From contig NZ_JABEPP010000004.1 of NCBI RefSeq assembly GCF_013044135.1, positions 519,428 to 583,427 of the forward strand: DNA of 64,000 bases, written 5' to 3'. Origin of the DNA: Enterovirga aerilata. GTDB lineage: Bacteria; Pseudomonadota; Alphaproteobacteria; Rhizobiales; Beijerinckiaceae. Below the pieces are notes generated by a model. That model worked only from the letters and a program-made list of their open reading frames with translations, had not been told where the DNA came from and searched no databases. Made by a program: the position numbers and the translations under genes. Shown here in pieces: positions 29,864-38,480 of this stretch (positions are counted from its first letter, which is position 1; each line of letters opens with the position of its first letter).

Positions 29864-30152
29864 CTAGCGGCGGAGCGGGCACGTTCGATAGTCGCTTCTC
29901 CCACGGACGTCCGCTCTCTTGCCGTGGGGAAGTGGAAAGAACGGCGCAATCCGCTCCATCTGCCGCTCGCTCACAAGAACAACCCCATCGCCAGCGCCTC
30001 CCCCTCCCCAAGCGGAGACGCTGAAGCACACCTCATCCAAATTAACAGGTCCTGAGCCTAGCTTTGATGCGGGCAAACCCGAACGTTTTTGCCTATTTTT
30101 ATACCTGATGCAGAAAATCTGTGCGGCAGCGCCCGGATGGGATCGGGACACG
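29864..30152. other. Spacer region between the CRISPR relic and the DUF1028 operon promoter
   Basis: No intact gene. It contains a short IS5-type transposase remnant (separate entry) and A+T-richer DNA from about 30,030 to 30,110, including a run reading TTTTTGCCTATTTTTATACC, which could be a weak terminator or promoter area. Confidence 0.5.
29900..29985 (-). mobile_element. IS5-family transposase N-terminal remnant
   Basis: The minus strand encodes VLVSERQMERIAPFFPLPHG followed by KRADVRG, which matches the N-terminal start of IS5/IS427-type transposases (SxxQMxRIxPxFPLxHG). Only some 28 residues remain, and the catalytic DDE domain is absent. Confidence 0.6.
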
Positions 30153-30192
30153 TTGACCGGTTGTCAGACTACAGTAATGTAGCGCTACATTA
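30153..30192 (+). promoter_or_regulatory. Promoter with perfect 18-bp palindromic operator for the DUF1028-ABC operon
   Basis: TTGACC at 30153-30158 and TAATGT at 30175-30180 are 16 bases apart. The -10 box is the left half of TAATGTAGCGCTACATTA (30175-30192), a perfect palindrome with a central CG. LacI-family operators typically look like this, and the site sits where a repressor would block polymerase. The LacI gene at 35.1-36.1 kb is the obvious candidate binder. Confidence 0.7.
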
Positions 30193-30208
30193 GCGCGCCG
30201 AGGCGATT

Positions 30209-30886
30209 ATGACGTTTTCCATTATAGCCCGTGATCCCGCGACCGGGATGTTCGGGATCGGCATCGCGACGTCGGCAGTGGCAGTTGGCAACCGGTGCCC
30301 TTGGGTGAAAGCCGGCGTTGGTGCGGTGACGACCCAGCACCGTACCGACACGCGCGCGGGCCCGATCGGGCTTGAACTCCTCACCATGGGCTGCTCGGCG
30401 GCAGAGACGGTGAGGGTGCTGTCCGAGACGAACGACTTCCCGGGCGAAAGACAGTTTGCGGCGGTCGACAAGGAGGGTCGGGCCGCCTTCTGGAGCGGCC
30501 CCGAAATCGAATGCCTCAACGCGGGTCATGCTGGAGACGGCTGCGTCTCGACCGGCAACTTCATCGCCAACACAGGGGTGCCGAAAGCCATGGTCGAGGC
30601 TTTCGAGGCCTCCAGCCATCTGGTCTTCGCCGAGCGTCTGCTCGCTGCGGTCGACGCTGGACTCGAGGCGGGTGGCGAGACGAAGCCGATCATGTCTGCC
30701 GCCCTCCTCATCGCGCATCGCGAGAGCTGGCCTCTGGTCGATCTTCGCATCGACTGGGCGCAAGACCCGCATGTCGAGCTCCGAAAGCTGTGGGATTTTT
30801 ACGAGCCGCACCAGGAGCGCTTCGTTAAGCAGGTCCTGACCCCGTCCGACCTCACGCTGTTGGCGGATTCCCCGATGAATGTTTAG
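30209..30886 (+). CDS. DUF1028 family protein (Ntn-hydrolase-like)
   Basis: A 225-residue DUF1028 protein starting MTFSIIARDPATGMFGIGIA, with the conserved GVGAVTTQHRTD and GGxTxP-like ending segments. DUF1028 proteins have an Ntn-hydrolase-type fold and may cleave an amide bond, but no substrate is established. It is the first gene of an operon with a polyamine/amino-acid-type ABC transporter, so it may act on the imported compound. It starts 17 bases after the operator. Confidence 0.85.
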   Translation: MTFSIIARDPATGMFGIGIATSAVAVGNRCPWVKAGVGAVTTQHRTDTRAGPIGLELLTMGCSAAETVRVLSETNDFPGERQFAAVDKEGRAAFWSGPEIECLNAGHAGDGCVSTGNFIANTGVPKAMVEAFEASSHLVFAERLLAAVDAGLEAGGETKPIMSAALLIAHRESWPLVDLRIDWAQDPHVELRKLWDFYEPHQERFVKQVLTPSDLTLLADSPMNV

Positions 30887-30947
30887 CTGCCCGCCGCTCT
30901 CGAGGCGGCGAGCAGATGGCTCCTCTTCCCCCGCACAGGAGAGTATC

Positions 30948-31985
30948 TTGAAACCGAACGTGATGTTGTCTGCGCTCGCCTGCTCCTTCCTCCTGGCAGG
31001 CATGTCCTCGAGCGCGGTTGCGCAGCGGGCCACCCTCACTGTCAACTCCTGGGGCGGCGCCTACGAGAAGCTGCATAAGCAGCTCATCTTCGAGCCGTTC
31101 GAGAAGGCCAACAACGTCAAGATCAACGTTGTGACCGTCTATTCGGCCGATACGCTCGCGCAGTTGCGGGCACAAAAGGCGGCGCCGCAATACGATGTCG
31201 TCCACTTCTCGGGCGGGCAGGAAGTCGTGGCGGCTCGCGAAGGGCTGATCGCGCCGATCAACGCCGAGGAACTGCCGAATGCCGCGAACCTCTATCCGTT
31301 CGCGAAGGAGGGCATGTCGCGCGGGGAGGGGCCGGTCCATCTCGTGACGGCCATCGGCCTCCTCTACAACGAGAAGAAGGTGAAGAATCCCCCGAAATCC
31401 TGGAAAGATCTCTGGAAGCCGGAATACGGGGATCACCTCGTCCTGACCGATCTGTCGAACTCGTACGGCCTTCTCGGCTTCCTGATGATGAACAAGGTCT
31501 GGGGTGGCTCGATCGAGAACACCAAGCCCGGGCTCGACAAAGTGCGTGAACTTCTCGATCGTTCGACGATCATCTCGTCCTCACCCGAGATTCAGCAGAA
31601 TTTCGCTCAGAACGACGCGTGGGTCGCGGCCTTCTCCCAGGACTACGCCCACGTCGTCCGACAGGGCGGGCAACCGGTGAAGTTCGTCATGGCCGAGGAG
31701 GGCACGCCGGCCGTGTTCTTCACCGCCAACCTCGTCGCGGGCCGTCCTAACCAGGCGCTTGCGAAGAAACTGATCGACTTCTCGCTGTCGCCGGAGGTGC
31801 AGGCCGCCTTCGCGCGCGAGATGCGCTACTCGCCGACCAATCGACTCGCGAAGCTTGATCCGGCAGTGGCGAGCGAGGTGGTCTACGGCGACGCCGTGAA
31901 CGGACTTGTCCGGTTCGACCCAGCCCAGGTCGACGCGAACCGTACCGCGCTGGTCGAGAGCTGGAAGAAGCTGATCGCCCGCTGA
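30948..31985 (+). CDS. ABC transporter substrate-binding protein, spermidine/putrescine type
   Basis: The TTG at 30948, seven bases after AGGAG, gives a 345-residue protein with a signal peptide (positive start, LSALACSFLLAGM, cleavage after AVA). An ATG five codons later is a second option. The mature part (TLTVNSWGGAYEKLHKQLIF, YDVVHFSGGQEVVAAREGLI, TAIGLLYNEKKV) is a PotD/PotF-like periplasmic binding protein. Its ligand is unknown; similar proteins bind polyamines, opines or other cationic compounds. Confidence 0.9.
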   Translation: MKPNVMLSALACSFLLAGMSSSAVAQRATLTVNSWGGAYEKLHKQLIFEPFEKANNVKINVVTVYSADTLAQLRAQKAAPQYDVVHFSGGQEVVAAREGLIAPINAEELPNAANLYPFAKEGMSRGEGPVHLVTAIGLLYNEKKVKNPPKSWKDLWKPEYGDHLVLTDLSNSYGLLGFLMMNKVWGGSIENTKPGLDKVRELLDRSTIISSSPEIQQNFAQNDAWVAAFSQDYAHVVRQGGQPVKFVMAEEGTPAVFFTANLVAGRPNQALAKKLIDFSLSPEVQAAFAREMRYSPTNRLAKLDPAVASEVVYGDAVNGLVRFDPAQVDANRTALVESWKKLIAR

Positions 31986-32012
31986 TAGGTCGCGGGCTCG
32001 TTCGGACCGGCC

Positions 32013-32837
32013 ATGGCAAGCCATCGCGAAGACTGGGCCATCGCGGCTCCAGGCCTGCTCCTCCTCCTGCTCGCCTTCCTGGTCCCCGTCGGCAGCATCC
32101 TGGCGCTCGGGGTCAGGACTGAGGGCGGGGAGTTCACTCCCGCCTATGTGATCCGGTTTCTGACGGAGCCGTACTACCTCGGCATATCCTGGCGGACCAT
32201 CAAGCTTTCGGTCGTCATTACGCTCGTCTGCGCGCTTGTCGGCTTCCCGTTCGCCTACATCATGGCCCGTGTCGGACCCCGGCTGCGGCTATGGCTCGTC
32301 ATCCTGATCACCCTGCCCCTCATGACGAGCGTCGTCGTGCGGACCTTCGGCTGGATGGTGCTGCTCGGCCGGGGCGGGCTCGTGCCCGACATCATGCGCA
32401 GCCTCGGGCTCGTTCGCCGAAACTACACGCTCATGCACACCGAGGTGGCAATCGTGGTCGGGATGGTCCAGATCCTCTTCCCGTTCATGGTCCTGTCGAT
32501 CCTCGGCGTGATTCTGCGCATGGATCCGCGCCTCGAAGAAGCCGCTCGGGTGATGGGCTGCACCTTTCTCCAATCGGTACGCCGGGTCGTCCTGCCGGTC
32601 GCGACGCCCGGGATCGTCGCCGGGTCGCTGCTCGTCTTCACGCTATCTGCCAGCTACTTCATCACGCCTTCGCTCCTCGGCGGGGCACGCCTTCCCGTCC
32701 TCGCCGGGTCCATCTACGAGACGGCGACCCGAACGCAGGACTGGCCCTTCGCTGCCGCGCAATCGCTGATCCTGTTCACGGCCGTGCTGCTGCTTCTGTT
32801 TCCGTATATCCGACTGACGAGGAAGGCCGGTGGTTGA
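32013..32837 (+). CDS. ABC transporter permease, PotB type
   Basis: A 274-residue inner-membrane permease with six predicted helices, starting at helix PGLLLLLLAFLVPVGSILAL. The EAA loop that contacts the ATPase is EEAARVMGCTFLQSVRRVVL near residue 176. It follows the binding-protein gene by 27 bases and overlaps the next permease by eight bases, as expected for a two-permease importer. Confidence 0.92.
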   Translation: MASHREDWAIAAPGLLLLLLAFLVPVGSILALGVRTEGGEFTPAYVIRFLTEPYYLGISWRTIKLSVVITLVCALVGFPFAYIMARVGPRLRLWLVILITLPLMTSVVVRTFGWMVLLGRGGLVPDIMRSLGLVRRNYTLMHTEVAIVVGMVQILFPFMVLSILGVILRMDPRLEEAARVMGCTFLQSVRRVVLPVATPGIVAGSLLVFTLSASYFITPSLLGGARLPVLAGSIYETATRTQDWPFAAAQSLILFTAVLLLLFPYIRLTRKAGG

Positions 32838-33630
32838 GGCCGTCCCGACGGGGGTGCGAGCGGCAGCCGTCATCTTCATGCTGCTCGTTCTGGCGTTCGT
32901 TCTGGGGCCACTGGTCGTGGTCGCGGGCGTATCCTTCACGGCCGGCGACTACGTCACTTTCCCGCCGGAGGGTTTGAGCCTGCGCTGGTACCGTGCGGTC
33001 CTGTCGGCCGACGTCTACACCCATTCCGCCATTACTAGCCTCAGGCTGGCCGCGCTGGTGACTCTGGCCGCAACGGTGATCGGAACGGGCGTGGCGGTCG
33101 CCCTGCACCGGCGCCGGATACCCGGCACCGGCTTCCTGTCGGCGCTCGTGCTGTCGCCTCTCGTGCTTCCCACGATCGTCTTCGCGCTCGGGCTCTTGAT
33201 GCTGTGGAGCTCCGTCGTCGGCCGAACCTCCTTCTACTCGCTCTGGCTCGGGCACACCGTCATCGCGGTTCCCTACGTGATCCGGACAACTCTCGCGGTG
33301 CTCGCAACCTCCGACCCCTTCCTCGAGGAGGCCGCCCGAACGATGGGCGCCGGGCCCTGGCGCACCCTCTTCCACGTCACCCTGCCGCAATGTCTGCCCG
33401 GCATCGCGGCCGGCGGCTTCTTCGCCTTCAACATCTCCTTCGACGAGGCGATCCTCTCACTTTTCCTGAGATCGCCCGACATCATGACATTGCCGATTCA
33501 GATCTACACGCAACTCGAGTTCAGCCCGGATCCATCCATCGCGGCGGCATCCGCCCTCATGATCGCCCTCACGATCTTTCTGATCGTCGCCATCGACCGG
33601 CTCCTCGGCATCCAGCGCGTGGCGGCATGA
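32830..33630 (+). CDS. ABC transporter permease, PotC type
   Basis: A 266-residue permease, the second half of the channel. It starts MVEAVPTGVRAAAVIFMLLV, and the EAA loop reads EEAARTMGAGPWRTLFHVTL near residue 162. The FNISFDEAILSLFL segment after it is typical for PotC-type subunits. Its start overlaps the upstream permease and its stop overlaps the ATPase start as ATGA, so translation is coupled. Confidence 0.92.
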   Translation: MVEAVPTGVRAAAVIFMLLVLAFVLGPLVVVAGVSFTAGDYVTFPPEGLSLRWYRAVLSADVYTHSAITSLRLAALVTLAATVIGTGVAVALHRRRIPGTGFLSALVLSPLVLPTIVFALGLLMLWSSVVGRTSFYSLWLGHTVIAVPYVIRTTLAVLATSDPFLEEAARTMGAGPWRTLFHVTLPQCLPGIAAGGFFAFNISFDEAILSLFLRSPDIMTLPIQIYTQLEFSPDPSIAAASALMIALTIFLIVAIDRLLGIQRVAA

Positions 33631-34691
33631 CGATGGCGGCTGTCGAGCTCAACTGCGTCACCAAGTCCTTCGGTGACGTTCAGGTCATCAAAGGGGTGTC
33701 GCTCGCCATACGCAAGGGCGAGTTCGTCAGCCTCCTCGGGCCTAGCGGCTGCGGCAAGACCACGTTGCTCCGCATGATCGCGGGCCTCGAGAAGGTGACG
33801 ACGGGATCGATCATCATCGGGGGAACGAACTCCACTCGCCTTCCCCCCGAGCGTCGGGACATCGCGATGGTGTTCCAGTCCTACGCGCTGCTGCCGCACC
33901 TGACTGTCCGCGAGAACGTGATGTTCCCGCTCCGGATGCGTCGCCTCGGGCGGAAGGACGAGCAGCAGCGCCGCGTCGACGAGGTCCTCGAGATGGTGCA
34001 GCTCGGGCATCTCGCAAACCGGAGGCCCCGGGAGTTGTCGGGGGGGCAGCAACAACGCGTGGCCGTGGCCAGGGCTGTCGTCTCACGCCCGCAAGTGCTT
34101 CTGCTCGACGAGCCATTGTCGAACCTCGATGCGCGGCTCCGGGAGAGCATGCAGGAGGAGCTGATCCAGCTGCATCGGCAGACGGGACTCACAACCGTGT
34201 TCGTGACACACGACCAGGAGGAAGCGCTGAGCCTCTCGGATCGTGTGGTCCTCCTCAACGAGGGCCGCATCGAGCAGGAAGGTGCGCCGACCGACCTTTA
34301 CAGCGCCCCGGCGACGCCGTTTTCGGCCTCGTTCATGGGCTCGAGCAATCTTCTCGACGTGCAGATCGAGGCGGCGAAAGGCGCTCCGTGCGCGACTCTC
34401 GCCCCGGGTTCCGCCCTGCCGCTCGAACCAGGATGCGCGGCCGCCGGGCCGGCGACGATCACGTTCAGGCAGGAGGATGTTCAGCTTCTGCCGGCCGATG
34501 CGGAGGAGGGAATCCTCGCCACGGTCGAAACCCGCCTCTTTCTCGGATCGCGGATCCGCTATGTGATCACGGCCGGCGCGCATCGGTTCAGATGCCTCGC
34601 CTCACCCGGCCATTCATTTGCCGCCGGCCAAGCCATCCGAGTGCGGATCCCCCCTGGCCGCATCCGGGTGATCGGGCGGACGTTGGCGTGA
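33627..34691 (+). CDS. ABC transporter ATP-binding protein, PotA type
   Basis: A 354-residue ATPase with Walker A GPSGCGKTT, signature LSGGQQQRVAVARA, Walker B VLLLDEPLSNLDAR and the switch His in VFVTHDQEEAL. The last 110 residues form a TOBE-type domain, as in PotA/MalK-like ATPases. The ATG at 33627 overlaps the PotC-type stop. It powers the importer encoded just upstream. Confidence 0.94.
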   Translation: MTMAAVELNCVTKSFGDVQVIKGVSLAIRKGEFVSLLGPSGCGKTTLLRMIAGLEKVTTGSIIIGGTNSTRLPPERRDIAMVFQSYALLPHLTVRENVMFPLRMRRLGRKDEQQRRVDEVLEMVQLGHLANRRPRELSGGQQQRVAVARAVVSRPQVLLLDEPLSNLDARLRESMQEELIQLHRQTGLTTVFVTHDQEEALSLSDRVVLLNEGRIEQEGAPTDLYSAPATPFSASFMGSSNLLDVQIEAAKGAPCATLAPGSALPLEPGCAAAGPATITFRQEDVQLLPADAEEGILATVETRLFLGSRIRYVITAGAHRFRCLASPGHSFAAGQAIRVRIPPGRIRVIGRTLA

Positions 34692-34716
34692 GCCGCTTGA
34701 GAGGAAGAGGACTGAC

Positions 34717-35022
34717 ATGATCGGACGAATTTGGCGCGGCTGGGCCAAGCGCGAGATGGCGGATGAATACGAGCGGCTCCTGACGAGCGAAACGCTCCCC
34801 GCGCTCCACCGAGTGCCCGGCTACAAAGGCTCTCATTTCATGCGCCGCGACCTCGACGGGGAGGTCGAGATCGTGGAGATCACGTATTGGGAGTCGATGG
34901 CCGCCATCGAGGCCTTTGCCGGGGCGGACAGCACCAAGGCCGTGGTGCCGCCGGAAACCCAGGTGTTCTTGACGCGGTGGGACGATCGCTCTGTCCACTA
35001 CGAAGCCACATGGTGTCCCTGA
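34717..35022 (+). CDS. Antibiotic-biosynthesis-monooxygenase-like small protein
   Basis: A 101-residue dimeric alpha-beta-barrel-type (ABM-like) protein starting MIGRIWRGWAKREMADEYER, with PGYKGSHFMRRD and EVEIVEITYWESMAAIEAFA. Members are small monooxygenases or simple binding proteins, and the role here is unknown. It is 25 bases after the ATPase gene, so it closes the DUF1028-ABC operon and may act on the imported substrate. Confidence 0.75.
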   Translation: MIGRIWRGWAKREMADEYERLLTSETLPALHRVPGYKGSHFMRRDLDGEVEIVEITYWESMAAIEAFAGADSTKAVVPPETQVFLTRWDDRSVHYEATWCP

Positions 35023-35059
35023 TCGCCCTCCTTAATGCGACGTTGGCCCTCGGGCGATT

Positions 35060-35078
35060 GGGGCGTAGACTGCGCCCC
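35060..35078. terminator. Hairpin between convergent operon end and LacI gene
   Basis: GGGGCG and CGCCCC pair around a seven-base loop, between the operon end and the stop of the converging LacI gene. No T-run follows. Confidence 0.35.
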
Positions 35079-35099
35079 GGAAGCTTACGTGGCTAGGGC

Positions 35100-36131
35100 C
35101 TAGATGCTGTCCCGTATGACGAGTTCGTAGCCGACGTCGATGATCCGCTCTGAGGGGCGGCCCGTTTCCACGCTGGCAAGGATGAGGGTCGCAGCGCGCG
35201 ATCCCATCGCGTGGCCCGGTGTCCTCACGGTCGTGAGGCCGGGCGTTAGCTCTGCGGCGATGTCGTAGTCGCCGTAGCCGGCGACGGCGAGCCGGTCTGG
35301 GACCGGCCAACCGCGCCGGGCGCAATCGAAGATCGCGCCCGCGGCAAGGACGTCGGTCACACAGAACAGGCCGTCTAGCTTCGGCTCCGACGACAGGAGA
35401 GCCTCGAGCGCGAGCCGCCCCGTCGCGAACCCGAGCGCCTCCGGGCCGAAATAAAGAAGGTCGTCCCGCAACCCGGCTTGCCGGAGCGCGGCCTCGAACC
35501 CCTTCTGACGTTCGGCGAAGCGGGGGTTTCCGGGTGGGTTGTATCCTGCGAAGCCGATGCGTCGGTACCCCTTCTGGACCATCATCTGGACCATCTCGAA
35601 AGCGGCGTCGAACAGGGAGAAGCCGACCCCCATGTCGATGAACGGGCCGTTGAGGCTCCAGGTCTCGACGACCGGAACGTCGGCACGCCGAAGAAGAGCG
35701 GCGACCTCGGGGCTGTGCTCGATGCCGGTCAGCACGATCCCGTCTAATCGCCGCCCGAGGAAGGCCTGCACGGCCCGAAGCTCACGCTCCGGATCATCCG
35801 CCACGGCCAGCATCAGCTCGCAGCCGTGCTGGCCCAGCGTCTCCTCCAGCCCCTGGATCATCCCGGCGAAATTAGAGTTGCGGAGCGAAGGGACGATTGC
35901 GCCGACGATCCTGCTCCTCCCGGATGCGAGCGTCCCGGCCAGCAGGTTCGGCAGGTAGCCGAGCTTAGCGGCCGCCTCGAAGACGCGCTGACGTGTCTCC
36001 GGGCTGACCTTGGCCGGCTGCTTGTAGGTGTTCGATACGCTCATCGGCGAGACCCCAGCGAGCTGGGCCACGTCGGACATGGTAACGCCCCGCTTGGAGG
36101 AGGCGGCAGCGCGTTTGGCCAGCCTGGTCAT
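35100..36131 (-). CDS. LacI-family transcriptional regulator
   Basis: A 343-residue repressor. The N-terminal helix-turn-helix reads TMSDVAQLAGVSPMSVSNTY near residue 17 and is followed by the hinge helix LAGTLASGRSRIVGAIVPSL, with the periplasmic-binding-like sensor domain after it (GCELMLAVADDPERELRAVQ, VPDRLAVAGYGDYDIAAEL). The hinge Leu-Ala that enters the minor groove at the operator centre is present. The ligand is unknown. It is downstream of a damaged ABC permease pair on the same strand and faces the DUF1028 operon, whose operator it probably binds. Confidence 0.9.
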   Translation of the reverse strand: MTRLAKRAAASSKRGVTMSDVAQLAGVSPMSVSNTYKQPAKVSPETRQRVFEAAAKLGYLPNLLAGTLASGRSRIVGAIVPSLRNSNFAGMIQGLEETLGQHGCELMLAVADDPERELRAVQAFLGRRLDGIVLTGIEHSPEVAALLRRADVPVVETWSLNGPFIDMGVGFSLFDAAFEMVQMMVQKGYRRIGFAGYNPPGNPRFAERQKGFEAALRQAGLRDDLLYFGPEALGFATGRLALEALLSSEPKLDGLFCVTDVLAAGAIFDCARRGWPVPDRLAVAGYGDYDIAAELTPGLTTVRTPGHAMGSRAATLILASVETGRPSERIIDVGYELVIRDSI

Positions 36132-36173
36132 TGATCCCTTGGGGTCCTCCGCAACGCCTCCGGTTCGTGCTCC

Positions 36174-36881
36174 CTACGCCCGGACCGATCCCACGAACCG
36201 CTGGACGACCAGGATAAGCGCTGAGATCAGGAGCACCTGGGCAGCCGACGCGGCCGCGATCGTCGGGTCGCTGGAATATTGCATCTGGGCTAGGATCTGC
36301 ACGGGCAAGGTCGTGGTGTCGGCCGCCGAAAGAAACAAGGCCAGATTCACATCGCTGAACGAAATGATGAACGCAAAGATCGCTCCCGAGAGGATGCTCG
36401 ACCTCAGGAGCGGCAGCGATACTAGCAGGAAGGCCCGGACCGGCCTGGCGCCGAGGCTCTGGGCAGCTTCCTCCAGACGTGGGTCGAGGAGGTGCAGGGC
36501 CGACATGACGACGCGGATGACGTAGGGGGTCGCGATCACCGCATGCGCAAGCCCGAGGCTGAGGAGAGTGGGCGAGGTTTCCAGGCGCGCATACATCAGG
36601 AACAGCCCGACGCCGAGAAGCACCTGCGGGAAGATGACCGGAAGGAGAAACAGCCCTTGGACGGCTCCGCGGCCGACAAAGCCGGTGCGTGCGATACCGA
36701 TGGCCGCAGCCGTCCCGAGCACCGCCGAAGCGGCGGCGGTCGCGAGCGCGAGCGGCAGGCTGACCCGGAAGAGCGACGTCATGAACGGCTGGTTATCAAT
36801 GAGAGCCGCGAACCACCGGCCGCTGATGCCCGTGGGCGGGAACTGATAGGTGGCCGAGGGGCCTATCGCGATGCCAATCAC
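36174..36881 (-). CDS. ABC transporter permease, PotC type, probably frameshifted at its start
   Basis: The 235-residue frame has a PotC-type core, with EEAAQSLGARPVRAFLLVSL as the EAA loop and SFSDVNLALFL near the end. The only in-frame start (GTG at 36881) falls inside the first membrane helix. The natural start seems to be an ATG at 36949 that overlaps the upstream stop as ATGA, but from there the frame closes; one base change in length within the first codons would join it to in-frame RRWTAAPAVLVLALLLLPVA. It is part of a second, damaged importer. Confidence 0.8.
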   Translation of the reverse strand: MIGIAIGPSATYQFPPTGISGRWFAALIDNQPFMTSLFRVSLPLALATAAASAVLGTAAAIGIARTGFVGRGAVQGLFLLPVIFPQVLLGVGLFLMYARLETSPTLLSLGLAHAVIATPYVIRVVMSALHLLDPRLEEAAQSLGARPVRAFLLVSLPLLRSSILSGAIFAFIISFSDVNLALFLSAADTTTLPVQILAQMQYSSDPTIAAASAAQVLLISALILVVQRFVGSVRA

Positions 36882-36945
36882 GACGGCGACCGGCAGCAGC
36901 AGGAGCGCAAGGACCAGGACGGCGGGGGCCGCGGTCCAGCGTCGC

Positions 36946-37719
36946 TCATGTCTCCTGCCTCCGGTCTGCGAGGAGCATTATCGCGACGACGACGCCTAAG
37001 GCGGCCACGACAAGAACGGATGTCGCGGCGGCTTGGGGCCAGGCAAACGCCACGAGGACGTCATCGTAGATCTGCTGCGCGACCATTCGGACCGAACGGC
37101 CTCCGAGCGTCGCCGGGACGACATAGGCGCTGGAAGAAATGCCCAGGCAGAGGAGCACGCCCGAGCGAATCATAGGCACGATGATTCGGGCAAAGATCAT
37201 CCGTGGCGGCGCGCCAAGATTGGCTGCCGCCTCTTCCATCGAGACCGGGATCCGCTCGATAGCGGCGACGAGGGTCACGACCATGAACGGCAGCGAAAAA
37301 TCGACGAGCCCGAAGAGCACGGACGCTTCCGTGCCGAGCAGGCCCGCGCGGCCGAAACCAAATCCATCGAGAAGGGTCGCCACAGGACCGCCTCGGCCGA
37401 GGAGAACGAACCACGCAAAGACCTTGACCACGACGCTCGTCATCAGGGGCACCATGACGAGGCAGAGGAGAGCGCCCTTCAGCTGCTCGCTCGCGCAGGC
37501 GATGAAATAGGCGAGCGAGTAGGCGAGAAAGGTCCCTATCGCGGTCGCCGCCACGGCGAGCTTCAGCGTCTCGACGATGATGCGAAGGTAGTAGGGATCG
37601 CGAATGCGTGCGTAATTCGCCGCTGTAAAGGTCCCGCCGCCGATCGAGCCGGCCGCCGGCTCCTGAAAGCTGAGCTGCACCAGCCCTGCCGCGGGGGCGA
37701 GCAGAAAGGCGAAGAGCAA
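36946..37719 (-). CDS. ABC transporter permease, PotB type, start damaged
   Basis: A 257-residue PotB-type permease with EEAAANLGAPPRMIFARIIV as the EAA loop. In-frame coding similarity continues upstream of the TTG at 37719 as RFLLIAPYGL, but no ATG or GTG lies in frame. A TGATG overlap with the upstream ATPase stop (37768-37770) suggests the original start; from it the frame is shifted. So this gene too seems to carry a small length change in its first codons. The last codons overlap the next permease. Confidence 0.78.
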   Translation of the reverse strand: MLFAFLLAPAAGLVQLSFQEPAAGSIGGGTFTAANYARIRDPYYLRIIVETLKLAVAATAIGTFLAYSLAYFIACASEQLKGALLCLVMVPLMTSVVVKVFAWFVLLGRGGPVATLLDGFGFGRAGLLGTEASVLFGLVDFSLPFMVVTLVAAIERIPVSMEEAAANLGAPPRMIFARIIVPMIRSGVLLCLGISSSAYVVPATLGGRSVRMVAQQIYDDVLVAFAWPQAAATSVLVVAALGVVVAIMLLADRRQET

Positions 37720-37767
37720 GAGCCCGTAGGGCGCGATCAGTAGGAATCGTACAGGGCGAGCGGCGCA

Positions 37768-37818
37768 TCACTGCTCCGCAACAAGAACGGCCGCGGCCGG
37801 ATCGAAAGCCAGCGCGAC
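37768..37818 (-). pseudogene. C-terminal fragment of a PotA-type ATPase
   Basis: The minus strand just before the PotB-type gene ends AVALAFDPAAAVLVAEQ-stop, which looks like the TOBE end of an ABC ATPase. Gene order ATPase, permease, permease is common. All of its upstream part is replaced by an IS256-type fragment. Short, so the call rests on context. Confidence 0.5.
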
Positions 37819-38480
37819 GGCTCGAACAGAGCGAAGGCGCCAAGTTCTGGCTCCGCGTCATGAACGAGCTCAGGAACCGCGGCGTCGAGGATATCCTGCT
37901 CGCCGTCGTCGACGGTCTGAAGGGCTTCCCGGATGCGATCACGGCCGTGTTCCCCGAGACGGCGGTGCAGACCTGCATCGTCCATCTCCTGCGCCACAGC
38001 CTGGACTTCGTCTCCTACAAGGACAGGAAGCCCGTCGCGGCCGCCTTGAAGGGCATCTACCGGGCGCTCGACGCCGAAGCCGGCCGGGCCGCGCTCGCAG
38101 CATTCGAGGAGGGCCTCTGGGGCCGGCGCTACCCGGCCATTGGGCAGAGCTGGCGGCGCGCCTGGAACGAGGTCGTGCCGTTCTATGCCTTCCACGCGGA
38201 CGTGCGCCGCATCCTCTACACCACAAACGCAATCGAGGCCCTGAACGCCAAGCTGCGCCGCGCCGTCCGGGCCAGGGGCCACTTCCCAACCGACGACGCA
38301 GCCATGAAGCTGCTCTTCCTGGTCTTGAAGCGAGCCGAGAAGGACTGGAAGATGCCGCCCCGTGAATGGTGCATGGCCAAGGCGCAGTTTGCCATGCTCT
38401 TCGGCCAGCGCTTCACAAGGGCTATGGCGGCCTGATGTTCAACGCGCCGTTCGCACACGAAAATCCTGACAGTCCCCAGG
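37819..38480 (+). mobile_element. IS256-family element, C-terminal part and right end
   Basis: The plus strand carries LEQSEGAKFWLRVMNELRNR followed by LLAVVDGLKGFPDAITAVFP and LYTTNAIEALNAKLRRAVRA, the C-terminal half of an IS256-family transposase with the last catalytic Glu region, and stops at 38435. The 45 bases after the stop (ACACGAAAATCCTGACAG) look like the IS256 right inverted repeat. The N-terminal half and left end are missing, so it cannot move by itself. Confidence 0.85.
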
